Shown here piece by piece: positions 24,778 through 33,626 of a stretch of DNA of 64,000 nucleotides; position 1 is the first letter of the stretch; each line of letters opens with the position of its first letter. This DNA is from Sulfurimicrobium lacus (GTDB taxonomy: Bacteria > Pseudomonadota > Gammaproteobacteria > Burkholderiales > Sulfuricellaceae): NCBI RefSeq assembly GCF_011764585.1, contig NZ_AP022853.1, positions 1,595,501-1,659,500 on the forward strand. The letters run 5' to 3'. The notes under the pieces were generated by a model. It saw nothing but the letters and a program-made list of their open reading frames with translations, had not been told where the DNA came from and did no database searches. Position numbers and translations under genes: made by a program.

Positions 24778-25563
24778 ATGGCCCGCAAAAAAAGACCGGA
24801 AGAACACGAGAACCACGAGCGTTGGCTGGTTTCCTATGCCGACTTCATCACTCTTTTGTTCGCTTTTTTCGTCGTTATGTATGCCATTTCGTCCATCAAC
24901 GAAGGGAAATATCGCGTGTTGAGCGACTCATTGGTCGATGCCTTCAAGCAGACTCCTACCAGCCAGGAGCCACTCCGCCTCGCAAAAGAACAGCCCAGCC
25001 GACCCCAAGCTGCCCGTCAGATGATCTTGCAGCCGATCGCGGTGCGAAAAGCCGATCAGGCGCAGGAAATCAAGCGCAAGAAACAGGAAGAAAAAATGAA
25101 GGGGATCGCTACCGATCTCCTCAAGGTCATGGAACCACTGGTGAAAGAGGGGCAGGTGCGCGTTACCCAGAGCCCGCTTGGCGTGTCGATCGAAATCAAC
25201 GCCAGCGTGCTTTTTGCCCCCGGTCAGGCACAGTTGGAAAAACCGTCCATCCAGGTTCTGAAAGCGGTGGCGCAGGTGGTGGCAGGCGTGCCCAACGCGG
25301 TGCAGATCGAGGGCCATACCGACAATATTCCGATCGGGACGCCCGCCTATCCATCCAACTGGGAGCTATCCACCGCCCGTGCCAGCAGCGTGGTTCGGCT
25401 GTTTATTGACAACGGGGTGGACCCGTCGCGGCTGATGGCGATCGGTTATGCCGATCAGCGACCGGTTGAGCCAAACGATACCAACGAAGGCCGTAGTCGA
25501 AACCGGCGTGTGACGGTCATGATCGAACCGGATGACAAGGCGCCGGCGACAGTGCTGCAATAA
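24778..25563 (+). CDS. motD: Flagellar stator protein MotD (MotB homologue)
   Basis: 261 residues with an N-terminal basic tail, one membrane helix carrying the proton-binding aspartate (YADFITLLFAFFVVMYA), a linker, and an OmpA-like peptidoglycan-binding domain (IEGHTDNIPIGTPAYPSNWE, RLMAIGYADQRPVEPNDT, RSRNRRVTVMI). It pairs with MotC to form a stator. It is last of the plus-strand flagellar run and convergent with flgN. Confidence 0.93.
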   Translation: MARKKRPEEHENHERWLVSYADFITLLFAFFVVMYAISSINEGKYRVLSDSLVDAFKQTPTSQEPLRLAKEQPSRPQAARQMILQPIAVRKADQAQEIKRKKQEEKMKGIATDLLKVMEPLVKEGQVRVTQSPLGVSIEINASVLFAPGQAQLEKPSIQVLKAVAQVVAGVPNAVQIEGHTDNIPIGTPAYPSNWELSTARASSVVRLFIDNGVDPSRLMAIGYADQRPVEPNDTNEGRSRNRRVTVMIEPDDKAPATVLQ

Positions 25564-25609
25564 ATCCAGATTGTCGTAGGGGCGAATTGATTCGCGCCTG
25601 ACGGTGTCG

Positions 25610-26092
25610 CTAGACTTTGCCGCGAGGGCGGCCACTGGAGAGGCCGCTGATCTGGCCATTGGGGCCGTACAGGGTGTTCGTCGGATTCGCCGCAGTCTGA
25701 AGGGCGGCCAGAGCCTGCTGATTGTGGCGCAGGTGGGTTTCGATCAGGAGGCCGTTGCGGCGGTTTGCTTGTTCGGCCTCACGCGCCAGATTGAGTAGCA
25801 GCTCCCACTGTTCGCGTGTCTCGTCAGTTACACCGATGGCGCTAAGCCATGCGGCTAATCCTGTGGGGGTGTTTTCATAACCGGCGGCGGCCAGCTTGTG
25901 GTCACGTTCGACGCTGAAAGCGAAAAGTTTTTCTATGAGTCCTGTTTTTTCGGGCGCAAGCTGCAGTAGACGGTCTATGTCGCCAGCGATCAGGGCAGCC
26001 TGTTCCTGTTCCAGAAGTTGGTGAAACTCCCCGAAAGCGCCAAGCTCTTCACTTAGTTTGAGAGCAAATTCGGCAGCGGATTCTTGTTTCAA
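25610..26092 (-). CDS. flgN: Flagellar chaperone FlgN
   Basis: A 160-residue helical protein with the FlgNJ pattern: LLEQEQAALIAGDIDRLLQLAPEKTGLIEKL, here in two heptad-rich segments. FlgN holds the hook-filament junction proteins FlgK and FlgL before export. The C-terminal 30 residues (GPNGQISGLSSGR) resemble the Gly/Ser tail seen in many FlgN proteins. It starts 1 base after the flgM stop, so flgM-flgN is one operon driven by a FliA site. Confidence 0.85.
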   Translation of the reverse strand: MKQESAAEFALKLSEELGAFGEFHQLLEQEQAALIAGDIDRLLQLAPEKTGLIEKLFAFSVERDHKLAAAGYENTPTGLAAWLSAIGVTDETREQWELLLNLAREAEQANRRNGLLIETHLRHNQQALAALQTAANPTNTLYGPNGQISGLSSGRPRGKV

Positions 26093-26093
26093 C

Positions 26094-26399
26094 TCAGCCC
26101 TTTTGGCTTGCCAGCAAGTCTTTAACCGAGGTCAGCAGACGATCGGCAATCATTTCCGGGTTGATTTTGAATCGCCCTTCGGAAATAGCCTGTTTGATGG
26201 CATCGACTTTTGCGCTGTCAATCGGCGTGCTGGTGTCGATGCCGCTGCCCATGGCCTGCAACTGGCTGGACGAAGTCAATTGCACTTCATCCCGGCTTTC
26301 CGTTTTTGCGGCGGACTGCTGTTTGGGGTTGTTGCGCACCACTTTGCTTTGGCCATCCGGCGTGGCAACGAGTTTTCCGACTGAGCTGTCAATTTTCAC
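26094..26399 (-). CDS. flgM: Anti-sigma-28 factor FlgM
   Basis: A 101-residue protein. The C-terminal half fits FlgM: IDSAKVDAIKQAISEGRFKI, then NPEMIADRLL. The N-terminus is polar and probably disordered. FlgM blocks FliA until hook completion allows its export. The start is GTG or ATG-equivalent at 26399 with AAAGGAAA just upstream. A near-perfect FliA promoter lies about 50-75 bases upstream, giving the standard feedback loop. Confidence 0.88.
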   Translation of the reverse strand: MKIDSSVGKLVATPDGQSKVVRNNPKQQSAAKTESRDEVQLTSSSQLQAMGSGIDTSTPIDSAKVDAIKQAISEGRFKINPEMIADRLLTSVKDLLASQKG

Positions 26400-26449
26400 G
26401 ATATTTCCTTTGCGCCATTCCTGCAGTTCAGGGGGCTATGATAGGTGTT

Positions 26450-26476
26450 ACAGCGGCATGCAGCGGAAAAACTTTA
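26450..26476 (-). promoter_or_regulatory. Sigma-28 (FliA) promoter of flgMN
   Basis: Minus strand: -35 TAAAGTTT (26476-26469, exact consensus), 11-base spacer, -10 GCCGCTGT (26457-26450; GCCG core of GCCGATAA). Spacing matches the FliA consensus exactly. It lies upstream of flgM and downstream of flgA, so flgMN has its own late promoter. Confidence 0.8.
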
Positions 26477-26538
26477 GCCGGCAGCCGCAATATTTTCTGC
26501 TTCGGATTAAGCAATTGTCGTTCCATGCGGGAATCCGC

Positions 26539-27231
26539 TCAGAATGGCACTTCGACGAACCCTCCCTCCCTGGCTGTTCCCTTGATGACTTGCCCGGATG
26601 GCGTGCGTACCGAGACGATCTGCCCGGCGGCGGCGTTGGTCAGCGCCTTGCCTTCGGCATTTACCTGGAAGCCTGCTCCCTTGGCTATGATTTTTACACT
26701 CTGCCCCTGCTGGATGACGTGGGGAGCGCGCAACATATCGTTGCGTAGCGGGTAGCCCGCTGCAACACCAAGGGTGACAATCCTGCCCAGAGCTTGACTG
26801 GGGTCGGTGATCACACCGGAAGCGAACTGTGTGATGTCATCGCTTTTTATCAAAATGTCCGCCTCGCTCAATTTTTGCCCGGATTGCAGGGGGCGGGCGG
26901 CGAACACGATGTCGGCGGTGATCCTGATGTTGACCGGAACGTACACGGTCCATGTCGACGGGGCAGGGCAGCGCACGCCGACGTTGCTGTTGCCCCACAT
27001 GCGGCTGCCGGTCGGGATGAAGAATTCCATGGCGGGACAGGCCGGCAAGCGCAGGCGCGGGTCCAGGGTCCCCGCGGTAACGGTGACGCTGCCTGGCTGT
27101 GCTGCCGTTTGCTGGCGCGCGAATTGGGTGACGCCGCTGAGGATCGCATCCAGGTTTTGCCACTGCCCGTTGGCCATCCCGTGAAAGGGGTAAATCAGCA
27201 GCAAGCAGAGGTAGAACAAGCGCGTAAACAT
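26539..27231 (-). CDS. flgA: P-ring chaperone FlgA
   Basis: A 230-residue exported protein. The signal peptide is at residues 1-20 (MFTRLFYLCLLLIYPFHGMA), followed by a SAF domain. The C-terminal part contains the family landmarks VFAARPLQSGQKLSEADI, GYPLRNDMLRAPHVIQQGQ and GRIVTLGVAAG-type strands. It assists assembly of the FlgI P-ring in the periplasm. It is transcribed away from the diguanylate cyclase gene. The flgA-flgM-flgN order is the usual one. Confidence 0.92.
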   Translation of the reverse strand: MFTRLFYLCLLLIYPFHGMANGQWQNLDAILSGVTQFARQQTAAQPGSVTVTAGTLDPRLRLPACPAMEFFIPTGSRMWGNSNVGVRCPAPSTWTVYVPVNIRITADIVFAARPLQSGQKLSEADILIKSDDITQFASGVITDPSQALGRIVTLGVAAGYPLRNDMLRAPHVIQQGQSVKIIAKGAGFQVNAEGKALTNAAAGQIVSVRTPSGQVIKGTAREGGFVEVPF

Positions 27232-27238
27232 AGCCTGA

Positions 27239-27268
27239 TTGTAACCGAAAATGCCGCGGTGCTATACT
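27239..27268 (+). promoter_or_regulatory. Possible sigma-70 promoter of the diguanylate cyclase gene
   Basis: TTGTAA (27239-27244), 18-base spacer, TATACT (27263-27268), 34 bases before the start codon at 27303, within the divergent flgA intergenic region. Confidence 0.4.
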
Positions 27269-27302
27269 TCGCCAGCTCCCCCTCCACATGCCATGAGTCT
27301 AA

Positions 27303-29099
27303 ATGCCCGCCTTCACCAATCCCACTGATCTCGCCCGCGAAACCCTGAAGCTTTTGTCGGCACGTCGGATTGCGCCTACGCCGGAAAACTACCAGACCAT
27401 TTATCACGAAATTGCAGGCACCAAGCCTGTCGTGCCTCACTCCAAGGGCGATCAGGCCTTGTTGAAAGCCCTGCAGGAACTGGCTAAGCAGGTCCCCGGC
27501 ATGGGGCCGCAATTCAAGGCGCTGGCGAATGCTCTCGGTGCGGGCGAACAAAAGGCGATCGAGACCGCGCTGGCCAGCCTGGTGCCTAAGACGGCACTGG
27601 GAAGCGAAGCTTCCTGGGGAGAATTGATTCGCGAGCTGATGCGCCAGTGGGACCTGAAGCAGAGCGGGATAACCGTGGCGCGCAAGAAGGACGGGCTGGA
27701 GCGGGTTTTGAGCAATTTCTCCCGCGATTCGTCGGTGTTGTTCACCAAGGTCCAGGCTTTGGTTGCCTCCTGGGCGGAAAATCCAACGGCGCAAACAGGC
27801 GTACCGGTCGAAGGCGGCGAAGCAGTCGCCGAGTTGCAAGGGAAAACGGCCGTCGCTTCCGGGGGTGGGGTGTCCGCGCTGGAAATTCCAACCAGCGACA
27901 TCCCCGGCGCCTTGCGCGAAATGCTGGCGCAAACCATCCAGACCGGCGTCGCGCCTCGTCTTTCCCAGTTTCCCGACCTGCGCGATGAAGCAGTGATGCT
28001 GGCGCAGCAGGCCCGAGAAGCGCGCGACCAGTCCTCTATCCAGGGGGTTGCGAAGAACCTTAAACAGTTCTGGATCAAGCTCGAGCTGCGCAACGACTCC
28101 GACGCCCAGGTGCTGGATGGCCTGGTGCGGTTGCTGCGCTTGCTGGTGGACAATATCAGCGAATTGCTGCTGGACGACAAATGGTTGAACGGACAGATTT
28201 CTGTGGTTCAGGACATCATCGCCAAGCCGCTCGACAGCCGTGTTCTGTACGATGCCGAGCGCAGTTTCAAGGAAGTGATCTTCAAGCAGGGGAACCTGAA
28301 ACATAGCCTGCTGGAAGCCAAGGACACGATCAAGAACATGATGGCGACCTTCATCGACCGCATGTCTGAGATGACCGCCAGCACTGGCGAATATCACGCC
28401 AAGATCGAGAGGTACACCGAAGAGATTGGCCGTACCGAGGATATCAACAAGCTCAACCAGATCCTCGGCAATCTGATGAAGGACACCCGAGGCATGCAGC
28501 TCGATATGATACGTTCGCATGACGAGCTGGAATTGTCGCATCGCAAGGTCAAGGAGGCGGAGGCGAAAATCCTCCAGCTGGAACAGGAGCTGGACCACGT
28601 CAGCGAACTGGTGCACGAGGATCATCTGACCGGCACACTCAACCGGCGCGGCATGGATGACGCCTTCGAGCGCGAGCTGTCGCGCGCCGACAGGCTGAAC
28701 GTGCCACTGTGCGTGTCGCTGCTGGATATCGACCACTTCAAACGGCTCAACGATACTTATGGCCACGACGCCGGCGATGAGGCGTTGATTCACCTGGTGC
28801 GTGTGGTGAAGGAAGCCTTGCGTCCAAGCGATGTCATCGCCCGTTTCGGCGGCGAGGAATTCGTGATCATCCTCCCTGAAGCCGGTATCGACGAGGCCGT
28901 CATGGTGATGACGCGCGTGCAGCGCCATCTCACCAAGAATTTCTTCATGCACGACAACCAGCGTCTGCTCATCACCTTCAGTGCCGGGGTGGCGCTCCGC
29001 GGGGCGGGCGAAGGTGCCGAGTCGATGATCAGCCGCGCCGACAAGGCGCTCTATCAGGCGAAGGAAGCCGGCCGTAATCGCGTGGTGGCGGCCGCCTGA
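27303..29099 (+). CDS. Diguanylate cyclase (GGDEF domain) in flagellar cluster
   Basis: 598 residues. The last 165 form a GGDEF domain: DHLTGTLNRRGMDDAF, then LLDIDHFKRLNDTYGHDAGDE and the active site RFGGEEFVIILPEAG. RPSD five residues before GGEEF is an intact RxxD inhibitory site. About 430 N-terminal residues are soluble and mostly helical, with a coiled coil (about 395-440) before the cyclase. They start with ETLKLLSARRIAPTPENYQ, a segment typical of GGDEF proteins next to betaproteobacterial flgB. It is predicted to make c-di-GMP, linking motility to attachment (inference). A strong terminator follows. Confidence 0.88.
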   Translation: MPAFTNPTDLARETLKLLSARRIAPTPENYQTIYHEIAGTKPVVPHSKGDQALLKALQELAKQVPGMGPQFKALANALGAGEQKAIETALASLVPKTALGSEASWGELIRELMRQWDLKQSGITVARKKDGLERVLSNFSRDSSVLFTKVQALVASWAENPTAQTGVPVEGGEAVAELQGKTAVASGGGVSALEIPTSDIPGALREMLAQTIQTGVAPRLSQFPDLRDEAVMLAQQAREARDQSSIQGVAKNLKQFWIKLELRNDSDAQVLDGLVRLLRLLVDNISELLLDDKWLNGQISVVQDIIAKPLDSRVLYDAERSFKEVIFKQGNLKHSLLEAKDTIKNMMATFIDRMSEMTASTGEYHAKIERYTEEIGRTEDINKLNQILGNLMKDTRGMQLDMIRSHDELELSHRKVKEAEAKILQLEQELDHVSELVHEDHLTGTLNRRGMDDAFERELSRADRLNVPLCVSLLDIDHFKRLNDTYGHDAGDEALIHLVRVVKEALRPSDVIARFGGEEFVIILPEAGIDEAVMVMTRVQRHLTKNFFMHDNQRLLITFSAGVALRGAGEGAESMISRADKALYQAKEAGRNRVVAAA

Positions 29100-29109
29100 C
29101 TGTTTTGCC

Positions 29110-29138
29110 GCCGGCGGCAAATATTGCCGCCGGCTTTT
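29110..29138 (+). terminator. Rho-independent terminator after the diguanylate cyclase
   Basis: Perfect 11-bp stem GCCGGCGGCAA / TTGCCGCCGGC with a 3-base loop (ATA), then TTTTCTGCTTTT. It isolates the cyclase gene from the flgB operon. Confidence 0.92.
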
Positions 29139-29190
29139 CTGCTTTTCCCCCTTGGTTGCTGTTTCTGTCCGGTTTTTCCTGAATTTTCCG

Positions 29191-29206
29191 TTGGCACGAT
29201 GTGTGC
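29191..29206 (+). promoter_or_regulatory. Sigma-54 promoter of the flgB operon
   Basis: TTGGCACGATGTGTGC: -24 element TTGGCACG and -12 element GTGC, with the GG and GC dinucleotides separated by the required 10 bases. It lies 39 bases upstream of the flgB start and directly after a terminator. This predicts RpoN-dependent transcription needing a FleQ/FleR-like activator. Confidence 0.8.
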
Positions 29207-29244
29207 TTTTATAGATGCCATCATCAAGTTTTAGGTTGGCGGCC

Positions 29245-29646
29245 ATGATCGGCAGGATAGACGAAGAAATCGGCTTCATGAGCAAGGCGCTGAATCTGCA
29301 TGCGCAGCGTCAGCAACTGCTGGCAGGTAATATCGCCAACGCCGACACGCCCAACTACAAAGCGGTTGATATCGATTTTTCCCGTGCGCTGCAAACGGCA
29401 ATGGGGTCCGGCGATGCGGTTGGTTTGAACAGGACCGCACCCGGGCACCTGCAAGCCAAGGATAGCAACCCCTTCGGTGCGCGTACCTTATACCGCCAGC
29501 CGGCTCAGCCCAGCATCGACGGCAATACCGTGGATATGGACGTGGAACGCACCCAGTTCATCGACAACGCCATCCGTTACCAGTTCGCCCTGGACCGCGT
29601 CAGCGGTAAATTCAAAGAAATGCAACTTGCGCTGAGTAGCCAATAA
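29245..29646 (+). CDS. flgB: Flagellar proximal rod protein FlgB
   Basis: A 133-residue rod protein. It has [28 protein letters not shown], the rod/hook N-terminal motif, and a C-terminal rod motif ([19 protein letters not shown]). The ATG at 29245 ([17 protein letters not shown]) gives the usual length; the frame from 29215 adds residues overlapping the leader. First gene of flgBCDEFGHIJ, downstream of a sigma-54 promoter. Confidence 0.94.
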   Translation: MIGRIDEEIGFMSKALNLHAQRQQLLAGNIANADTPNYKAVDIDFSRALQTAMGSGDAVGLNRTAPGHLQAKDSNPFGARTLYRQPAQPSIDGNTVDMDVERTQFIDNAIRYQFALDRVSGKFKEMQLALSSQ

Positions 29647-29648
29647 TC

Positions 29649-30059
29649 ATGTCCCTCTTCAACTTGTTCGATATTTCCGGCTCTGCCATGACGGCGCAAT
29701 CGCAGCGCCTAAACGTGGTGGCCAGCAACTTGGCGAATGCCGACAGCGCGACCAGTTCCACCGGGCAGCCTTACCGCGCCAAGCAGGTGGTGTTCAGTGC
29801 TACGCCGCTGGGCGGAAGCAACGGCGCCGCTGCAGGGGTGCGGGTGGATAGGGTGATCGACGATCCGGCGCCGATGAAGATGATGTACGACCCGAAGAGT
29901 CCGCTGGCCGATGCCAAGGGGTATGTAACGATGCCCAACGTCAATGCGGTGGAAGAAATGGTGAACATGATTTCCGCATCGCGCTCATACCAGAGCAACG
30001 CGGATGTGATGAATACGGCAAAAACCCTGTTGCTGAAAACGCTACAGCTAGGGCAATAA
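29649..30059 (+). CDS. flgC: Flagellar proximal rod protein FlgC
   Basis: 136 residues. The N-terminal rod motif is [20 protein letters not shown] followed by [11 protein letters not shown]. The C-terminal motif [28 protein letters not shown] is shared with other axial proteins. It starts 2 bases after the flgB stop. Confidence 0.95.
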   Translation: MSLFNLFDISGSAMTAQSQRLNVVASNLANADSATSSTGQPYRAKQVVFSATPLGGSNGAAAGVRVDRVIDDPAPMKMMYDPKSPLADAKGYVTMPNVNAVEEMVNMISASRSYQSNADVMNTAKTLLLKTLQLGQ

Positions 30060-30073
30060 GGAGGTAGAGAATC

Positions 30074-30727
30074 ATGGCAACAGTTAATTCGGTAACGACG
30101 GGAACCAGCACTGCTCCCACGGCGGCCAGCACCGCCAAGGAGACGGAAGACCGTTTTCTCAAGCTGCTGGTCACGCAGATGAAAAACCAGGACCCGTTGA
30201 ATCCGCTCGACAACGCCCAGGTGACCAGCCAGATGGCGCAGTTGTCCACCGTGACGGGTATCAACAAGTTGAACGACACCGTCAATGCGCTATCGAGCTC
30301 GTTCATGGCAGGGCAGACGCTTCAGGCGGCAAGCCTGGTCGGCCGTGGCGTGATGGTTCCCGGCAAGCAGCTGGAACTGAGCGGCGGCGCAGCCTTCGGT
30401 GGCGTGGACCTGACGCAGGCGGTGGATAGCCTGACGGTCAACATCAAGGATGCGAGCGGCGCCGTGATTCACAGTGCTGACCTTGGCGCGCAAAAGGCTG
30501 CGGGCACCGTGCCATTCCAGTGGGACGGCACCACCGACAGCGGGGCTGTGGCTCCGGACGGCTCATACACCTTCGAGGTGACGGCAATGCAGGCCGGCAA
30601 GAAAGTCGATGCTACGGCACTGGCGGTGGGCCAGGTCGCCAGCGTATCCCTCGGGGCGCAGGGCGCCACACTGAACGTGGTCGGGCTGGGTCCGGTGACC
30701 TTGTCTCAAGTCAAACAGATTCTGTAA
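30074..30727 (+). CDS. flgD: Hook cap / hook assembly scaffold FlgD
   Basis: 217 residues. N-terminal landmarks are DRFLKLLVTQMKNQDPLNPLD and the following NAQVTSQMAQLSTVTGI. The C-terminal half has Ig-like/tudor folds ending VSLGAQGATLNVVGLGPVTLS. FlgD caps the growing hook during FlgE polymerisation. AAGGAGG lies 8 bases before the ATG. Confidence 0.95.
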   Translation: MATVNSVTTGTSTAPTAASTAKETEDRFLKLLVTQMKNQDPLNPLDNAQVTSQMAQLSTVTGINKLNDTVNALSSSFMAGQTLQAASLVGRGVMVPGKQLELSGGAAFGGVDLTQAVDSLTVNIKDASGAVIHSADLGAQKAAGTVPFQWDGTTDSGAVAPDGSYTFEVTAMQAGKKVDATALAVGQVASVSLGAQGATLNVVGLGPVTLSQVKQIL

Positions 30728-30738
30728 GGAGAAATATC

Positions 30739-32052
30739 ATGAGTTTTCAAACCGGGCTCAGCGGACTGAATGCAGCATCCAAGAATCTGGATGTGATCGG
30801 CCATAATGTGGCGAACTCCGGCACCGTCGGTTTCAAAGGCGCTCAGGCGCAGTTTGCCGACGTGTTTGCCGCCTCCCTGTCGGGCGGCGGGGCGAGCCAG
30901 GTAGGTATCGGCACCAGGCTGGCGAACGTGGCGCAGCAGTTTACCCAGGGCAATATCACGGCAACGAATAACCCGCTGGATCTGGCGATCAATGGCGCCG
31001 GGTTCTTTCAGTTAAGTCAGGCTGGCGCGACGACCTATAGCCGGAACGGACAATTCCAGTTGGATAAAGACAACTTCGTCGTGACCAATGGCGGACAACG
31101 CCTGCAGGGATACCAGGTGGACGCGAACAATGTTGTGACCGGCGCTTTGGGGGATATGATGATTTCGACGGCATCCCAGCCGCCCCAGATGACGGGCCAG
31201 GGTGGTACCGTGCTTGGGACCGGTGCCCAGATCCAGTTGAATCTTGACTCGCGCGCGACCATCCCCGCAACCATCGCAAGCGGTGGCGTGTTCAGCCCGT
31301 CCGACACCGCCAGCTATAACAAATCGACTTCATTCCAGGTTTACGACAGCCTGGGCAACGCTCATACCCTGGCGCTGTATTTCGGCTACACCGGGGTTGC
31401 TGCGGGAAATGCGCAATGGACCGTCAATGCGAGAGTAGATGGAGTGCCAACCGTAGCTCCTGTGTTTTCGACATCCCCGGCCGTCCTGTCATTCGGTACA
31501 TCAGGAAAGCTGGTGTCGCCGACGGCTGGAGCGCCGCTCAATATCACCATTGATCTGGCCGCTACCGGCCTTGCCCAGACCCCCCCTGTCGTCAACAATG
31601 CGGCCGCATCTCTCCAGTTTAATCTGGATTTTAGTGGCAGCACGCAGTTCGGGAGTGCGTTCGGGGTCAGTGCGTTAACCCAGGATGGCTATACCGCGGG
31701 CGAACTGGCCGGCTTTAGCTTCGGTAAGGATGGCACGCTGCAGGGGCGGTATACCAACGGCCAGGCGAGGACCTTGGGTCAGGTCGCACTGGCTGACTTC
31801 GCCAACCCGCAGGGCTTGCAGCAACTGGGCGACAACCAGTGGGCGGAAAGCCCGAATTCAGGTGCGGCCTTGCTTGGTGCGCCCGGGAGCGCCGGCCTGG
31901 GTTTGATGCAGTCGTCTGCAACCGAGGATTCCAACGTCGACCTGACTGCGGAACTGGTGAACATGATCGTCGCACAGCGTGCCTATCAGGCCAACGCCCA
32001 GACCATCAAGACGCAGGATGCGATTCAGCAGACGTTGATCAATCTACGGTAA
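30739..32052 (+). CDS. flgE: Flagellar hook protein FlgE
   Basis: 437 residues. The N-terminus is MSFQTGLSGLNAASKNLDVIG with NVANSGTVGFKGAQAQFADVF; the C-terminal axial motif is NVDLTAELVNMIVAQRAYQA-type. The start at 30739 has AAGGAG 8 bases upstream. The longer frame from 30520 overlaps flgD and is not the gene. The central Ala/Thr/Ser-rich region is the variable exposed hook surface. Confidence 0.95.
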   Translation: MSFQTGLSGLNAASKNLDVIGHNVANSGTVGFKGAQAQFADVFAASLSGGGASQVGIGTRLANVAQQFTQGNITATNNPLDLAINGAGFFQLSQAGATTYSRNGQFQLDKDNFVVTNGGQRLQGYQVDANNVVTGALGDMMISTASQPPQMTGQGGTVLGTGAQIQLNLDSRATIPATIASGGVFSPSDTASYNKSTSFQVYDSLGNAHTLALYFGYTGVAAGNAQWTVNARVDGVPTVAPVFSTSPAVLSFGTSGKLVSPTAGAPLNITIDLAATGLAQTPPVVNNAAASLQFNLDFSGSTQFGSAFGVSALTQDGYTAGELAGFSFGKDGTLQGRYTNGQARTLGQVALADFANPQGLQQLGDNQWAESPNSGAALLGAPGSAGLGLMQSSATEDSNVDLTAELVNMIVAQRAYQANAQTIKTQDAIQQTLINLR

Positions 32053-32080
32053 TTCAGGGATTGGAAGCCAGGGGTAAATA

Positions 32081-32824
32081 ATGGATCGTCTGATCTACAT
32101 CGCCATGACCGGCGCCAAGCACACGCTGTGGCAACAGGCTTCGACCGCGCACAACCTGGCCAACGTCACCACCACCGGCTACCGCGCGGAGACCAATGCC
32201 TTTCGCGCCTTGCCGGTATTCGGCGAGGGCGCGAAGACCCGCGCTTTCGTGGTGGATTCGACCACCGGCGCGGATTTCAGCTCCGGCGTGATCCAGCATA
32301 CCGGGCGCGACCTCGACATGGCGGTGCAAGGCAAAGGCTGGATCGCAGTGCAGGCGGCGGATGGCTCCGAGGCTTATACCCGCAACGGCAGTTTTCAGAT
32401 CGACGCGAATGGCGTGCTGCAAACGCGTAACGGCCAGAATGTTCTGGGCGACAGCGGGCCGATTGCGATTCCGCCCGACAATGACATTACCGTCGCCAAG
32501 GACGGCACGATTTCTGCGATTCCAACCGGGCAGACGCTGACTTCGGTGACGGCCGTGGGGCGCGTCAAACTGGTCAATCCGCCCGAGGCGGACCTGGTAA
32601 AGGGGCAGGACGGCCTGTTCCGTCTCAAGAGCGGCCTGCCGGCCCCGGTAGATGCCAACGTGATGCTGGCGGGCAGTTCGCTGGAAAGCAGCAACGTCAA
32701 TATGGTGGAGGCGATGGTGAACATGATCACGCTCGCGCGCAGCTTCGAAATGCAGACCAAACTGGTGACAAACGCTCAGAGCAACGATGCCAAAGCCGGC
32801 CAGATTTTGAACTTGAACGGTTAA
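32081..32824 (+). CDS. flgF: Flagellar distal rod-region protein FlgF
   Basis: 247 residues. It begins MDRLIYIAMTGAKHTLWQQA, with HNLANVTTTGYRAETNAFRA in the rod motif and MVEAMVNMITLARSFEMQTK at the C-terminus. FlgF forms the rod between FlgC and FlgG. 28 bases after flgE. Confidence 0.95.
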   Translation: MDRLIYIAMTGAKHTLWQQASTAHNLANVTTTGYRAETNAFRALPVFGEGAKTRAFVVDSTTGADFSSGVIQHTGRDLDMAVQGKGWIAVQAADGSEAYTRNGSFQIDANGVLQTRNGQNVLGDSGPIAIPPDNDITVAKDGTISAIPTGQTLTSVTAVGRVKLVNPPEADLVKGQDGLFRLKSGLPAPVDANVMLAGSSLESSNVNMVEAMVNMITLARSFEMQTKLVTNAQSNDAKAGQILNLNG

Positions 32825-32837
32825 TTAAGGGCTAGAC

Positions 32838-33623
32838 ATGATTCGCTCACTGTGGATTGCTAAAACGGGTCTGGATGCGCAACAGACCAACATGGACGTG
32901 ATTTCGAACAACCTCGCCAACGTCAGCACCAACGGTTTCAAGCGCAGCCGCGCGGTGTTCGAGGATCTGCTCTACCAGACCATCCGCCAGCCGGGTGCCC
33001 AGTCCTCGCAGCAAACCCAGGTGCCATCTGGCCTGCAGTTGGGCGTGGGCGTTCATCCCGTCGCTACCGAGCGCATACACCTGCAGGGCAACCTGCAGCA
33101 GACCGGCAACCCGCTTGATGTGGCCGTCAACGGCAAGGGCTTTTTCCAGATTCTGATGCCGGACGGCAGCACCGGCTACACCCGCGATGGCGCGTTCCAG
33201 GTGGACAGCCAGGGGCAGGTGGTGACGTCCAGCGGTTACGCTGTTCAACCCGCGCTGACTATTCCCGCCGATGCCCTGAGCGTGACCATCGGGCGCGACG
33301 GTACCGTTTCCGTGGTGCAATCGGGGTCGCCCACGCCAACTCAGGTGGGCAGCCTGCAACTGGCCAACTTCATCAATCCCGCCGGCCTGCAAAGCCTGGG
33401 CGAGAACCTGTATGCAGAAACTGCCGCTTCGGGTGCGCCGTCAGCCAATACGCCGGGTACCAACGGGCTGGGGGTGCTGAATCAGTCATTCGTTGAGACC
33501 TCCAACGTGAACGTGGTGGAGGAAATGGTGAACATGATCCAGACGCAGCGCGCCTACGAGATCAACTCCAAGGCGATCACGGTTTCCGATCAGATGTTGC
33601 AGCGCTTGACGCAGATGAGCTGA
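32838..33623 (+). CDS. flgG: Flagellar distal rod protein FlgG
   Basis: 261 residues, the usual length. Motifs: [54 protein letters not shown] (the FlgG-specific segment) and [20 protein letters not shown]. It forms the distal rod on which the P and L rings sit. Confidence 0.97.
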   Translation: MIRSLWIAKTGLDAQQTNMDVISNNLANVSTNGFKRSRAVFEDLLYQTIRQPGAQSSQQTQVPSGLQLGVGVHPVATERIHLQGNLQQTGNPLDVAVNGKGFFQILMPDGSTGYTRDGAFQVDSQGQVVTSSGYAVQPALTIPADALSVTIGRDGTVSVVQSGSPTPTQVGSLQLANFINPAGLQSLGENLYAETAASGAPSANTPGTNGLGVLNQSFVETSNVNVVEEMVNMIQTQRAYEINSKAITVSDQMLQRLTQMS

Positions 33624-33626
33624 ACC

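Noticed and set aside
27195-29285. 696-codon minus-strand ORF antisense to the diguanylate cyclase
   Set aside because: Shadow frame; GGDEF landmarks are clear on the plus strand.
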